Below are positions 44,760 to 54,477 of a stretch of DNA of 64,000 nucleotides, piece after piece. Made by a program: the position numbers and the translations under genes. A model generated the notes under the pieces. The model searched no databases and was not told the DNA's origin. It saw only the letters and a program-made list of their open reading frames with translations. The stretch is from Erythrobacter cryptus DSM 12079. GTDB lineage: Bacteria > Pseudomonadota > Alphaproteobacteria > Sphingomonadales > Sphingomonadaceae. Position 1 is the first letter of the stretch; every line of letters begins with the position of its first letter. Location of the stretch: positions 64,493-128,492 of the forward strand of contig NZ_KE383967.1 of the NCBI RefSeq assembly GCF_000422985.1, read 5' to 3'.

Positions 44760-45755
44760 ATGGACGAGCTGGTGGTGGTCGATATCGGCGGCACCCATGC
44801 CCGCTTTGCCCTCGCCAGCCTCGCGGCCGATGGCACGATCACGCTCGACGCGCCCGAAACGCTCCACACCGCCGATCATGCCAGCTTCCAGACCGCCTGG
44901 GAGGCGTTCCGCGCGCGCAAGGGCGGGCGCCTGCCGCGTGCGGTGAGCATGGCGATCGCCGGGCCGGTGGGCACGCCGGGCAATCCCAATCCGGTGATCC
45001 GCTTCACCAACAATCCCTGGATCATCCGCCCGGCGCTGATCCCCGAGAAGCTGGGGGTGGAGCGCTTTACCCTGGTCAATGATTTTGCCGCGGTGGCCCA
45101 TGCCGTGGCCCGCGCCGATGACAGCCAGTTCCTCCACCTGTGCGGGCCAGACCAGCCGCTGGGAAGCGAAGGCACGATCAGCGTGATCGGCCCGGGGACG
45201 GGCCTCGGGGTCGCTCATCTCTACCGCTCTGGTTCCTATTACCGCGTGCAGGCGACCGAGGGCGGGCATATCGACTTTGCCCCGCTCGATGCGATCGAAG
45301 ATGCGATCCTTGCCCGGCTGCGCCAGCGGCACCTGCGCGTCTCGGTCGAGCGGGTGGTGGCTGGCCCCGGCATCGTCGATATCTACCAGGCGCTCGCCGC
45401 GCTCGAACACCGCACCGTGCCCGAACGCGATGCGGTGGAAATCTGGAACCTCGGCACCAGCGGGGCTGACAGCCTTGCCGCGGCGGCGGTGGATCGCTTC
45501 TGCCTCTCATTGGGCTCGGTCGCGGGCGATCTGGCGCTGGCGCAGGGCGGCTTTGCCGGGGTGGTGATCGCCGGCGGGCTGGGCTACCGCATCCGCGAGA
45601 CCTTGCTCGCCTCGGGCTTTGCCGCGCGCTTCCGCGCCAAGGGGCGGTTTGAAAGCCTGATGGCGCAGATCCCGGTCAAGCTGATCGTCCACCCCCAGCC
45701 GGGCCTGTTCGGCGCGGCCGCGGCGTTCTTCTGCGAACACGGACAGGCGGCATGA
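44760..45755 (+). CDS. glk: glucokinase
   Basis: Phosphorylates glucose with ATP to feed the Entner-Doudoroff pathway encoded about 6 kb downstream. The 331 residues match the bacterial Glk family rather than ROK: the phosphate loop is DIGGTHARFAL, and AIAGPV, TLVNDFAAVAHA (catalytic Asp), GPGTGLGVA and ATEGGHIDFAP follow, without a ROK zinc motif. The start follows a strong GGGGGGAG site. The stop overlaps the start of the PEP-carboxylase-like gene (ATGA). In Zymomonas a related glk sits with glf-zwf-edd; here it is separated from them by the PEP-carboxylase-like gene, a regulator and the transporter. Confidence 0.93.
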   Translation: MDELVVVDIGGTHARFALASLAADGTITLDAPETLHTADHASFQTAWEAFRARKGGRLPRAVSMAIAGPVGTPGNPNPVIRFTNNPWIIRPALIPEKLGVERFTLVNDFAAVAHAVARADDSQFLHLCGPDQPLGSEGTISVIGPGTGLGVAHLYRSGSYYRVQATEGGHIDFAPLDAIEDAILARLRQRHLRVSVERVVAGPGIVDIYQALAALEHRTVPERDAVEIWNLGTSGADSLAAAAVDRFCLSLGSVAGDLALAQGGFAGVVIAGGLGYRIRETLLASGFAARFRAKGRFESLMAQIPVKLIVHPQPGLFGAAAAFFCEHGQAA

Positions 45756-48514
45756 GGACGATTGCCGAGCTCGAGGCGCGACTGGGCGAGCTGCACCAGC
45801 GCACGCGTGAGACCCCGCTGTTCAACCCGGTGTTCCAGCTCTCGCTCGATCTTTCCCGCGCGCTCGAGGGGGGCACGCTCAGCCTCGATGATCTCGCCGA
45901 ACTCGTCGCCGCGCTCGAGCGCGACGGGCTGGCGGCGCGAGCGCGGCGGCTGCGCGCGCTGCTCACCCCGCCCGCCGATCCGCCACCGCTCGCCGCCACG
46001 GACGAGGATTTCGCTGCCTTCGCCGCCCGCTGGCAGCGCCCGCAGCTTCACGCCGTCTTCACCGCCCATCCCACCTTCCTGCTCACCGAGGCAGAGGCCG
46101 AGGCCGTGGCCGCTGCAGCCTCGAACCCGCATGACGCCCCGCCCCCCGCCAGCCCGGCGCCGGGCGAGCGCCCGGCGGTGACGCTCGCGGCCGAGCACCG
46201 CGCGGCGATGGCCGCGCTCGCGCGGGCGCAGGATGCGCGCGACGTGATCGTCGAGAGCCTGCTCGCCGAGGCCGAGGCGCGCTGGCCCGATCAATGGCGC
46301 GCGCTGCGGCCCATGCCCTTCCGTTTTGCCACCTGGGTCGGCTATGACATGGACGGGCGCACCGACATCGGCTGGCACACTTCGATCGCCTTCCGCATTG
46401 CCGAGAAGGCCGAGCGCCTCGCGCGCTACACCGCCAGCCTTGAGAGCATCGATCCCGCCCACCCCCTCGGCGCGCGGCTGGCCGCTGCCTCCGCCTATGC
46501 CCGGGCGCGGGCGGCGGATTTTGCCGGTGACCTTTCCAGCGCCGAGGCGCTGGCCGCCGCCGCCAACCGGCTCACCGCGCCCGATCCCGACAAGCTGCTC
46601 AGCCTTGCGCCGCTCATCGCCGCGCTCGAGGCCGAGGCCGAAACCGCCGCGCCTGAGCGTGCGCGGCGCCTCCTCACGCTAGCCGCGGCGATGCGCGCCG
46701 ATGGCCTGGGCATGGGCTGGATCCATTTCCGGGTGAACGCCAAGCAGCTCCACAACGCCATCCGCCGCCGCTTGGGCGAGGGCGAGGCGATCGACCTTGC
46801 CAGCAAGAGCGCGCTTGCCACGCTACGCCGCATGGTCGATGAGGCGCAGCCCCTGCGCAGCAATTTCGCCGCGCTCGCCACCGAAAGCTCCACCGCGATC
46901 CGCCAGTTCCTGGCAATGGCGCAGATCCTCAAGCACATCGATGCCGATGCCCCGATCCGGATGCTGGTGGCCGAGTGCGAACAGCCCGCCACGGTGCTTG
47001 CCGCGCTCTATTTTGCCCGGCTGTTCGGGGTGGAGGACAAGGTCGATGTCTCGCCGCTGTTCGAGACCGAGGCGGCGCTCGAACATGGCGGGCGCTTTCT
47101 CGATGCCCTGCTCGCCGAACCGGCCTACCGCGCCTATGCCCGGCGGCGCGGACGGGTGGCGGTGCAGACCGGCTTTTCCGATGCCGGGCGCTTTGTCGGC
47201 CAGGTGCCGGCGGCGCTCGCGATCGAGCGGCTTCAGGGCCGGCTGGCCGAGGCCATGGCCGCCAACGGGCTTGGCGATGTGGCCGCGCTGGTGTTCAACA
47301 CCCATGGCGAAAGCATGGGCCGCGGCGCCCATCCGGCAAGCCTTGCCGACCGGCTCGAATGGCCGCTCTCTCCCTGGGCGCGGCGGCGCTTTGCCCGTGC
47401 TGGCATCAGGCTCGAACCCGAGGTGAGCTTTCAGGGCGGGGATGGCTATCTGTTCTTCGCCACGCCGCAGCTCGCACTCGCCACGCTCTTGCGCATTGCC
47501 GAGGCGCGCCCGGCCGAGGCCGATCTTTCGGCCCCGGCCGATCCCTTCTATCACCGCACCGATCTCAGCCTCGATTTCTACCGCGCGATCAAGGAGCACC
47601 AGAAGGCGCACCTTGCCAGCCGCACCTATGCGCGGGCAGTGACCGCCTTTGGCCTTGGCCTGCTCAATCCCACCGGCAGCCGGGTCTCGCGCCGCCAGAG
47701 CGACATCGCCGCCGAACGCGAGATGAGCCTGCGCCAGATCCGCGCGATCCCGCACAACGCCATCCTCCAGCAGCTTGGCTATCCGGTCAACGTGATCGCC
47801 GGGATCGGCACCGCCGCCGATACCAACCGCGAGGAGATCGCCGCGCTGCTCGCCGAATCGCCACGCGGGCGGCAGATCATGCGGCTGGTGCTGGCTGCCA
47901 ATGCACTCGCCAGCATCAAGACCGTGGCGGCCTATGGCGAGCTGTTCAATTCGGCCTATTGGGCCAGCCGGACCTATCGCGGCACCGAGAGCCATATTGC
48001 CGCTGCCTGTTCGGCGCTGGCCGAATACCTGGTGGGGGATGATCGCACCGGGGTGTTCCGCCGCCTCGCCTCGCGCCTCAGGATCGATGCGCTCAAGCTC
48101 CACCGCCTCACCGATCTGATGCCTGGTGAGGCCGCGGGCGAGGGACGCGAGGCGGTGCGCCGCCGCATCGGCGTGCTTCAGGCGCTGCGCCTCGCGCTGC
48201 TCCAGCACATGTTCCTCAAGGTGGTGGCGGTGCCCGCCTTCAGCCGTGCCAACGACATCAGCCGCCGCGATGTCATCGACATGGTGCTCAGCCTCAGGAT
48301 CGACGAGGCCCTGGCGCAGCTGCGCCGCGCCTTCCCGGTGCGCCTGCCCGGCCCGCGCGACTTTCCCCTCGATGAGCCGAGCGACTATCCCGATGGCGGC
48401 GAGGAAGGCTATGGCGCGATTGCGCGCGATTATATCGAGCCGATCGCCCGCGCGCAGGGCCTGATGCTGCGGATCGGCACCGCGATCGCCAACGAGTTCG
48501 GCGCCCACGGTTGA
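45752..48514 (+). CDS. divergent phosphoenolpyruvate carboxylase-like protein
   Basis: A 920-residue protein with overall PEP carboxylase architecture. The N-terminal catalytic His motif is kept (FTAHPTFL), and other family regions align: YDMDGR for GDRDGN, WIHFRVNA for the DIRQES region, FSDAGRFVG for YSDSxKDAG, HGESMGRGAHP for HGRGGSxGRGGxP, and RQIRAIPHNA for LRAIPW. Several residues thought essential differ: the Lys of the YSD motif is Arg, and the first Arg of the GRGG loop is Glu. It may therefore be a weak or altered carboxylase, or have another role. It is ATGA-coupled to glk, so a link to glycolytic flux is likely. Start at 45752. Confidence 0.75.
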   Translation: MRTIAELEARLGELHQRTRETPLFNPVFQLSLDLSRALEGGTLSLDDLAELVAALERDGLAARARRLRALLTPPADPPPLAATDEDFAAFAARWQRPQLHAVFTAHPTFLLTEAEAEAVAAAASNPHDAPPPASPAPGERPAVTLAAEHRAAMAALARAQDARDVIVESLLAEAEARWPDQWRALRPMPFRFATWVGYDMDGRTDIGWHTSIAFRIAEKAERLARYTASLESIDPAHPLGARLAAASAYARARAADFAGDLSSAEALAAAANRLTAPDPDKLLSLAPLIAALEAEAETAAPERARRLLTLAAAMRADGLGMGWIHFRVNAKQLHNAIRRRLGEGEAIDLASKSALATLRRMVDEAQPLRSNFAALATESSTAIRQFLAMAQILKHIDADAPIRMLVAECEQPATVLAALYFARLFGVEDKVDVSPLFETEAALEHGGRFLDALLAEPAYRAYARRRGRVAVQTGFSDAGRFVGQVPAALAIERLQGRLAEAMAANGLGDVAALVFNTHGESMGRGAHPASLADRLEWPLSPWARRRFARAGIRLEPEVSFQGGDGYLFFATPQLALATLLRIAEARPAEADLSAPADPFYHRTDLSLDFYRAIKEHQKAHLASRTYARAVTAFGLGLLNPTGSRVSRRQSDIAAEREMSLRQIRAIPHNAILQQLGYPVNVIAGIGTAADTNREEIAALLAESPRGRQIMRLVLAANALASIKTVAAYGELFNSAYWASRTYRGTESHIAAACSALAEYLVGDDRTGVFRRLASRLRIDALKLHRLTDLMPGEAAGEGREAVRRRIGVLQALRLALLQHMFLKVVAVPAFSRANDISRRDVIDMVLSLRIDEALAQLRRAFPVRLPGPRDFPLDEPSDYPDGGEEGYGAIARDYIEPIARAQGLMLRIGTAIANEFGAHG

Positions 48515-48542
48515 TTGCCCTGCCCGCTTGAGGGGGGACGGA

Positions 48543-49565
48543 TCAGCGCGCGGTGCTGCCCCGGGCGATCAGCCGCACCGGCACCCGGCGGCGCGCCTTG
48601 GTGCCGGCCTGGTCGAGCACCGCCTCGACCAGCGCCGCGCCGGCCTCGGCCGGATCGGGGGCGATGCTGGTGAGGCTCGGGCGGCTGAAGCGCCCGGCGA
48701 GAAGATCGTCAAACCCCATCACCCCGATCTGATGCGGCACCGCAATATCAGCATCGGCAAAGGCCTCCATCGCCCCCAGCGCCATGGCATCGCAGGCGGC
48801 AAAGACGGCATCGACCTCCTCGCCGCGCTCGATCAGTCGGCGCGCGGCGCGGCGGCCTTCCTCCTCGCGGCTCGCCGCCTTGACCGTGGGCGCAAGGCAC
48901 GGCTCGAGCCCGGCCTCGCGCATCGCCGCGGCATAGCCTTCATAGCGCTCGGTGAACTGCACCTGAGGGGTATTGAGAGCGCCGAGAAAGCAGGGGCGGC
49001 GGTAGCCCTGGGCGAGCAGGTGCTCGACCGCGAGGTGCCCGGCGGCGTGGTTGTCCGAACGTACCCAATCGAGATCGTCGAAGGGCGAGCCCCAATAGGC
49101 CACCCGCCGGTCCGGCCCCTCGATCGCGCGGAAATATTCCCAGGCGGCCTCGTTGGTGGTGGTGCCGATCACGATCAGCCCATCGGCGCGGCCCTGTTCC
49201 TGGTAGTGGCCGAAGAAGGCCTCGCCGCGGGCCTGGAAGCTCACCAGCGTCTCCAGCCCGCGTTGCGAGGCGGCAACGCACACGCTGCCGAGCAGGGCAT
49301 AGGCAAAGGGATTGATGGTGGCGGCGCTGTCATCCTCGCGGCAGATCACCACCACCGCGAGTGTGCCGGTGGAGCCGCGCCTGAGGCGCGCGGCGCGTTC
49401 ATCGACGAAATAGCCCAGCGCCTCTGCCGCGGCGATCACCTTGCGCCTGGTTGCCTCGGCGATCGCGGGCGAGCCCGACAGGGCGCGGCTGACGGTCGGC
49501 TGGCTGACGCCTGCCAGTTCCGCCACATCGAAGGATGTCGGTCGCCGCTTTTGACCCCCGCTCAT
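48543..49565 (-). CDS. LacI-family regulator of the sugar transporter locus
   Basis: A 340-residue LacI/GalR regulator: HTH at residues 8-40 (FDVAELAGVSQPTVSRALSG), followed by a periplasmic-binding-protein-like ligand domain with GTTTNEAAW, SDNHAAGHLAVEHLLAQGYRR and FDDLLAGRFSRPSLTSI. It diverges from a FucP/GluP-like transporter, and a LacI-type operator lies between them. It probably represses the transporter and possibly the zwf-edd-eda genes, with an unknown sugar or sugar phosphate as inducer. The ATG at 49565 is chosen; a TTG further upstream is unlikely. The gene converges on the PEP-carboxylase-like gene with only 28 bases between stops. Confidence 0.9.
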   Translation of the reverse strand: MSGGQKRRPTSFDVAELAGVSQPTVSRALSGSPAIAEATRRKVIAAAEALGYFVDERAARLRRGSTGTLAVVVICREDDSAATINPFAYALLGSVCVAASQRGLETLVSFQARGEAFFGHYQEQGRADGLIVIGTTTNEAAWEYFRAIEGPDRRVAYWGSPFDDLDWVRSDNHAAGHLAVEHLLAQGYRRPCFLGALNTPQVQFTERYEGYAAAMREAGLEPCLAPTVKAASREEEGRRAARRLIERGEEVDAVFAACDAMALGAMEAFADADIAVPHQIGVMGFDDLLAGRFSRPSLTSIAPDPAEAGAALVEAVLDQAGTKARRRVPVRLIARGSTAR

Positions 49566-49675
49566 GCCCGCTTCTCTAGGGCGCAAGTCACTCCGCGCGC
49601 AAGCGCGAGGCTTGCATTCCTATTCCCTCTGGAAATCACCGCGCGGCTCTTGCAGGTTGACAGGCGCGCGCAACG

Positions 49676-49691
49676 TTGTGAACGTTCGCAA
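49676..49691. promoter_or_regulatory. LacI-type operator
   Basis: TTGTGAACGTTCGCAA is a 16-base pseudo-palindrome with the central CG typical of LacI/GalR sites. It lies 44 bases before the transporter ATG. A consensus -35 hexamer TTGACA sits at 49657-49662, so the operator overlaps the expected -10 region, which fits repression. Confidence 0.6.
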
Positions 49692-49735
49692 CACAAATCG
49701 CGACACAGGGCGCGACAAGGGGAGAGAGAGCAGCA

Positions 49736-51040
49736 ATGGCATTGGCACCGGGTGCAGGCGCGGCTTCGGCCGCAGGGACAAGCGCATACGAGGCGCAAGC
49801 GGGGCAGGTCGATGCCCCGGGTCTCAACTATTTCGTCTTTGCGCTGTTCTTCATCTTCGGCGGGATCACCAGCCTCAACGATGTGATCATCCCCAAGCTG
49901 AAAGAGCTCTTCACGCTCAGCTTCTTCGAGGCGAGCCTGGTGCAGTTCTGGTTCTTCATCGCCTATGCCGTCGTCGGCATCCCGGGTGCGCGGCTGGTGA
50001 AGCGGCTGGGCTACATGCGCGGCGCGGTGGCCGGGCTGCTGACGATGATGGCGGGCTGCCTGCTGTTCATCCCGGCAAGCCAAACCGCGGCCTTCCCGAT
50101 GTTCCTGTTTGCCTATTTCATCCTCGCCACCGGGGTGGTGCTGGTGCAGATCGTCGCCAACCCACTGATCAGCCTCCTGGGGCCGGAACGCACCACCCAC
50201 AGCCGGCTGACCTTTGCGCAAGCCTTCAATTCGCTCGGCACCACGGTCTTTCCATATTTCGGGGCGATCCTCATCCTCGGCAGCCTTGCCACGGTGAGCG
50301 CGGCGGAGCTTTCGGGGGCGGAGCTTGCCGCCTATCGCACCGCCGAGAGCCAGGCGATCGTCAAGGGCTATCTCGGCCTCGCCGCGGCGCTGGCGGTGGT
50401 GGCGGGCGTGGTGTGGCTGTTCCGCAACCGACTCAAGGGCGAGCGGCACGAGCACACCAGCCTCGCCGAGGGCCTCGCGCTGCTCAAGCGCCCGCGCTTC
50501 GGCTATGGCGCGGCCTCGATCTTCCTCTATGTCGGGGCCGAGGTCGCGATCGGCAGCTTCATCGTCAATTACCTGATGCAGCCGCAGGTGCTGGGCCTGC
50601 CTGAACAGGAAGCGGGCAAGCTCATCTCGCTCTACTGGGGCGGGGCGCTCATCGGGCGCTTCATCGGCTCGGCGGTGCTGCGCCTGGTCAGCCCCGGCCT
50701 CGCGCTTGCCAGCGTGGCCACGGGGGCGATCTGCCTCCTTGCGATCTCGGCCAATGCCACCGGGGCGCTTGCGGGCTACAGCCTGCTCGCCGTGGGGCTG
50801 ATGAACGCGATCATGTTCCCGACGATCTTCAGCCTTGCCTGCGAGAAGCTGGGACCGCGGGCGGCGGATGGATCGGGGATCATCAACGTTGCCATTTGCG
50901 GCGGGGCGATCATCCCGCCCATGTTCGGCGCGCTCGCGGACGCAACCAGCCTTGCCTTTGCGCTGGTGCTGCCCGCGGCCTGCTATGCGATCATCGCCGG
51001 CTTCGGCATCTTCGCCCGCCGGCCTGCCGCAGAGGCGTGA
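49736..51040 (+). CDS. sugar/H+ symporter of the FucP/GluP family
   Basis: A 434-residue MFS permease of the fucose/glucose-galactose transporter group. Twelve helices are predictable, and the family signature GGITSLNDVIIPKLKELF lies in the first helix and loop, with QIVANPLISLLGPE and SLGTTVFPYFG further on. The first 27 residues are an Ala/Gly-rich cytoplasmic lead. It sits upstream of zwf-edd-eda, 91 bases away, and downstream of the divergent LacI regulator. In context it most likely imports glucose (the role Glf has in Zymomonas), but galactose or fucose cannot be excluded. Confidence 0.9.
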   Translation: MALAPGAGAASAAGTSAYEAQAGQVDAPGLNYFVFALFFIFGGITSLNDVIIPKLKELFTLSFFEASLVQFWFFIAYAVVGIPGARLVKRLGYMRGAVAGLLTMMAGCLLFIPASQTAAFPMFLFAYFILATGVVLVQIVANPLISLLGPERTTHSRLTFAQAFNSLGTTVFPYFGAILILGSLATVSAAELSGAELAAYRTAESQAIVKGYLGLAAALAVVAGVVWLFRNRLKGERHEHTSLAEGLALLKRPRFGYGAASIFLYVGAEVAIGSFIVNYLMQPQVLGLPEQEAGKLISLYWGGALIGRFIGSAVLRLVSPGLALASVATGAICLLAISANATGALAGYSLLAVGLMNAIMFPTIFSLACEKLGPRAADGSGIINVAICGGAIIPPMFGALADATSLAFALVLPAACYAIIAGFGIFARRPAAEA

Positions 51041-51131
51041 CAGGCAAGCGCCCTATCTGAATAAGTATGCGCCCTCTGGCGGATGATCCCGTGCGCGCCT
51101 AGGTAGGGCGCACGAGGGAAAGGCCGCTGTC

Positions 51132-52571
51132 ATGAGCTTCACCGCTGATCGCCTGCTGCTGTTCGGCGCCACCGGCGACCTTGCCCAGCGCATGCTGCTG
51201 CCGAGCCTGTTTGCGCTCGATGCCGACAGGCTGCTGGCAAGCGACCTCAAGATCATCGGCACCGCGCGCAGCAGCCTGTCTGACAGCGAATTCCGGAACT
51301 TCGCACGTGCGGCGCTGGAGAAGTTCCTGCCCGCCGAGCGCCGCGGGCAGATGGCGGGGTTCCTCAACCGCCTCTCCTACCAGACGCTCGATGCCACCAA
51401 GCGCGAAGGCTATGACGAGCTTGCCCGCAAGGTCGGCAAGCCGGGCCGCGGCCTTGCCATCTTCCTTTCCACCGCGCCCAGCCTGTTCGGCCCCACCATC
51501 GCCGGCCTCGCCGCCGCCGGGCTCACCGGCGAGAGCGTGCGCATGTGCCTGGAAAAGCCGCTCGGCAGCGATCTGGCCTCGAGCCGGGCGATCAATGATG
51601 CCGTGGCCGGGGCCTTCCCCGAGAGCCGCATCTTCCGCATCGATCACTATCTCGGCAAGGAGACGGTGCAGAACCTCCTCGCCTTGCGCTTTGCCAACCT
51701 GATGTTCGAGCCGCTGTGGAACGCGGCGCATATCGACCACGTCCAGATCACCGTGGCCGAGACCGTGGGGCTCGAGGGGCGCGTCGCCTTCTACGATGAT
51801 GCCGGGGCCTTGCGCGACATGGTGCAGAACCACATGCTCCAGCTGCTTGCCCTCGTGGCGATGGAGCCGCCCGCGCATTTCGATGCCACCGCGGTGCGCG
51901 ACGAGAAGGTCAAGGTGCTGCGCGCCCTGCGGCGCGTGGGCGCGGGCGAGACCGTGACCGGGCAATACCGCGCCGGCGCCATCAACGGCTCCCCGGTGCC
52001 GGGCTATGACGAGGAGCTGGGCAAGCCTTCCGAAACCGAGACCTTCGTCGCGATCAAGGCCCATGTCGACAACTGGCGCTGGAAGGGCGTGCCCTTTTAC
52101 CTCAGAACCGGGAAACGCCTGCCCAAGCGCGTGACCGAGATCATCATCCAGTTCGCCTGCGTGCCCCATTCGATCTTCGCCGGGAAGGGCGCCACCATGC
52201 AGCCCAACCGCCTCGTCATCGGCATCCAGCCCGAGGAGAACATCACCCTCTCGCTGATGGCCAAGGTGCCGGGGCTTGACCGCGAGGGCATCCGCCTGCG
52301 CCAGGTGCCGCTCAACATCGCCATGCCCGATGCCTTCACCGGCGCGGTCAGGCGCATCGCCTATGAACGCCTGCTGCTCGATCTCATCGAGGGCGACCAG
52401 ACCCTGTTCGTGCGCCGCGACGAGGTCGAAGCCCAGTGGGAATGGATCGATGCGATCCGCCAGCAATGGGCCGAGGAAGGATTGAAGCCCAAGCCCTACC
52501 CCGCGGGCACCTGGGGCCCGAGCGCGGCGATCGCGCTTGCCGAGCGCGACGGCGTGACGTGGCATGAGTAA
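51132..52571 (+). CDS. zwf: glucose-6-phosphate 1-dehydrogenase
   Basis: First enzyme of the Entner-Doudoroff and pentose phosphate routes, oxidising glucose 6-phosphate to 6-phosphogluconolactone. The 479 residues contain the nucleotide motif LFGATGDLAQRMLLPSLF, the catalytic/substrate motif RIDHYLGKE (with His and Lys), and EKPLGSDL. GTG and TTG alternatives are not needed because an ATG with a GAGGGAAAGG site is present. The last codons and stop lie inside the first unit of a 14-bp tandem array that fills the gap to edd. No 6-phosphogluconolactonase gene is visible in the window. Confidence 0.95.
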   Translation: MSFTADRLLLFGATGDLAQRMLLPSLFALDADRLLASDLKIIGTARSSLSDSEFRNFARAALEKFLPAERRGQMAGFLNRLSYQTLDATKREGYDELARKVGKPGRGLAIFLSTAPSLFGPTIAGLAAAGLTGESVRMCLEKPLGSDLASSRAINDAVAGAFPESRIFRIDHYLGKETVQNLLALRFANLMFEPLWNAAHIDHVQITVAETVGLEGRVAFYDDAGALRDMVQNHMLQLLALVAMEPPAHFDATAVRDEKVKVLRALRRVGAGETVTGQYRAGAINGSPVPGYDEELGKPSETETFVAIKAHVDNWRWKGVPFYLRTGKRLPKRVTEIIIQFACVPHSIFAGKGATMQPNRLVIGIQPEENITLSLMAKVPGLDREGIRLRQVPLNIAMPDAFTGAVRRIAYERLLLDLIEGDQTLFVRRDEVEAQWEWIDAIRQQWAEEGLKPKPYPAGTWGPSAAIALAERDGVTWHE

Positions 52572-52646
52572 CTGGGCATGAGTAACTGGGCATGAGTAAC
52601 TGGGCATGAGTGACTGGGCATCAATGACTGGCCATGAGTAACTGGG
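52563..52646 (+). repeat. 14-bp tandem array between zwf and edd
   Basis: Six consecutive 14-base units run from 52563 to 52646, and a partial seventh unit holds the edd start. The consensus is CATGAGTAACTGGG; units 1-3 and 6 are exact, unit 4 has one change, and unit 5 has several. Read on the plus strand, an exact unit followed by another gives ATG AGT AAC TGG GCA TGA, a five-residue mini-cistron whose TGA overlaps the ATG of the next unit. The zwf stop (TAA) is inside unit 1, and the last unit's mini-cistron stop overlaps the edd ATG. There is no Shine-Dalgarno-like sequence in front of edd. Confidence 0.97.
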
Positions 52647-52647
52647 C

Positions 52648-54474
52648 ATGAGCACTCTCAACGACACCCTGCACCGCGTCACCCGGCGGGTGATCGAAAG
52701 ATCGCGCCCCACGCGCACGGCCTATCTCGATCTCATCGCCCGCGAGGCCGATCGCATGGGGGATCGCAGCGCGGTCTCCTGCTCCAACCTTGCCCATGCC
52801 TTTGCCGGAACGCCCGAGGATCAGGCCGCGCTGGTGGCGGCGCGCGGCCCCAATATCGGCATCGTCACCGCCTATAACGACATGCTCTCGGCCCACGCCC
52901 CCTATTACCGCTATCCCGAGCGGCTCAAGCTCTATGCCCGCGAGGTCGGCGCCACCGCGCAGGTGGCGGGCGGCACCCCGGCGATGTGCGACGGGGTGAC
53001 CCAGGGCGAAGCCGGCATGGAGCTGTCGCTGTTCAGCCGCGACGTGATCGCGCTTTCCACCGCCGTCGCGCTCTCGCACGCCATGTATGACGGCGCGCTG
53101 ATGCTCGGCATCTGCGACAAGATCGTGCCCGGCCTCCTGATGGGCAGCTTGCGCTTCGGCCACCTGCCGGTGATCTTCGTGCCATCCGGCCCCATGCCCT
53201 CAGGTCTCCCCAACAAGGAAAAGCAGCGCGTGCGCCAGCTCTATGCCGAGGGCAAGGCGACGCGGGCCGAACTGCTGGCGAGCGAGATGGCAAGCTACCA
53301 TTCGCCCGGCACCTGCACCTTCTTCGGCACCGCCAATTCCAACCAGATGATGATGGAGATGATGGGCCTGCACCTGCCCGGCGCGGCCTTCATCCAGCCC
53401 GGCACCCGGCTGCGCCAGGCGCTTGACCGCGCGGCGGTGCACCGCTGCGCCGCGATCGGGCGCAAGGGCGCAGATTATCGCCCCTTGGGCCGGGTGGTGG
53501 ACGAAAAGGCGATCATCAATGCCGCGGTCGGCCTGCTCGCCACCGGGGGATCGACCAACCATGCCATCCACCTGCCCGCCATGGCCCGCGCCGCGGGGGT
53601 GATCATCGACTGGGACGATCTTTCCGAGCTTTCGAGCGCGGTGCCGCTGATCGCGCAGGTCTATCCCAATGGTGCGGGCGATGTGAACCAGTTCCACGCC
53701 GCGGGCGGCATGGGCTATGTCATCGGCGAACTGCTCGAGGCGGGCCTTGCCCATCCCGACATCCTCACCGTCAGCGCGCACGGCTTTGCCGCCTATGCGC
53801 GCGAGCCGGGGCTGGATGAGGAGGCGCTGGTGTGGCGCGAGGTCGGGCCAAGCGGGGATGAGACCATGCTGCGCCCGGTCGAGCGCCCGTTCAAGCCCGA
53901 TGGGGGGATGCGCCTGCTCACCGGTAACCTCGGCCGGGCCTGCTTCAAGACCTCGGCGGTGGAGCGCGAGCGCTGGACGATCGAGGCCCCGTGCCGCGTG
54001 TTCGCCGATCAGGCCAGCGTCAATGCCGCCTTCAAGGCCGGCGAGCTTGACCGCGATGTGGTGGTGGTGGTGCGCTTCCAGGGGCCGCGCGCCAACGGGA
54101 TGCCCGAACTCCACAAGCTCACCCCGGCGCTGGGCGTGCTCCAGGACCGGGGCTTCAAGGTGGCGCTGGTGACCGACGGGCGCATGTCGGGGGCAAGCGG
54201 CAAGGTGCCCGCGGCGATCCACTGCACGCCCGAAGCCTTTGCCGGAGCAGGTGGGGTTGGCGGGCCGCTCGCGCGGCTGCGCGATGGCGATGTGGTCAAG
54301 GTCTGCGCGCTCACCGGCACGCTGGCGACCACGGCAGACCTTGCTTCGCGCGATCCCGCCCCCGATCCGGCGGAAGAATGGGGCACGGGGCGCGAGCTCT
54401 TTGGCATGCTGCGCCGGTTTGCCGACGGGGCCGAGGCCGGGGCGAGCGCGATGCTCGCCATGGGGGGGCTGTGA
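52648..54474 (+). CDS. edd: 6-phosphogluconate dehydratase
   Basis: Dehydrates 6-phosphogluconate to KDPG. The 608 residues belong to the IlvD/Edd family: [54 protein letters not shown] and [17 protein letters not shown]. The cluster Cys residues (CDG, CDK, TCTFFG) are present. The start ([20 protein letters not shown]) matches the family N terminus. No ribosome site precedes the ATG; translation probably depends on coupling through the repeat array after zwf. eda follows after three bases. Confidence 0.95.
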   Translation: MSTLNDTLHRVTRRVIERSRPTRTAYLDLIAREADRMGDRSAVSCSNLAHAFAGTPEDQAALVAARGPNIGIVTAYNDMLSAHAPYYRYPERLKLYAREVGATAQVAGGTPAMCDGVTQGEAGMELSLFSRDVIALSTAVALSHAMYDGALMLGICDKIVPGLLMGSLRFGHLPVIFVPSGPMPSGLPNKEKQRVRQLYAEGKATRAELLASEMASYHSPGTCTFFGTANSNQMMMEMMGLHLPGAAFIQPGTRLRQALDRAAVHRCAAIGRKGADYRPLGRVVDEKAIINAAVGLLATGGSTNHAIHLPAMARAAGVIIDWDDLSELSSAVPLIAQVYPNGAGDVNQFHAAGGMGYVIGELLEAGLAHPDILTVSAHGFAAYAREPGLDEEALVWREVGPSGDETMLRPVERPFKPDGGMRLLTGNLGRACFKTSAVERERWTIEAPCRVFADQASVNAAFKAGELDRDVVVVVRFQGPRANGMPELHKLTPALGVLQDRGFKVALVTDGRMSGASGKVPAAIHCTPEAFAGAGGVGGPLARLRDGDVVKVCALTGTLATTADLASRDPAPDPAEEWGTGRELFGMLRRFADGAEAGASAMLAMGGL

Positions 54475-54477
54475 GCC

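Noticed and set aside
51091..51113. Inverted repeat GTGCGC...GCGCAC before zwf as a terminator
   Set aside because: The stem is six pairs with a bulged continuation and no T run, and it lies between genes that are probably functionally linked.
52563..52646. Short direct repeats as a CRISPR array
   Set aside because: The 14-base units are directly adjacent with no spacers and no cas gene is nearby.
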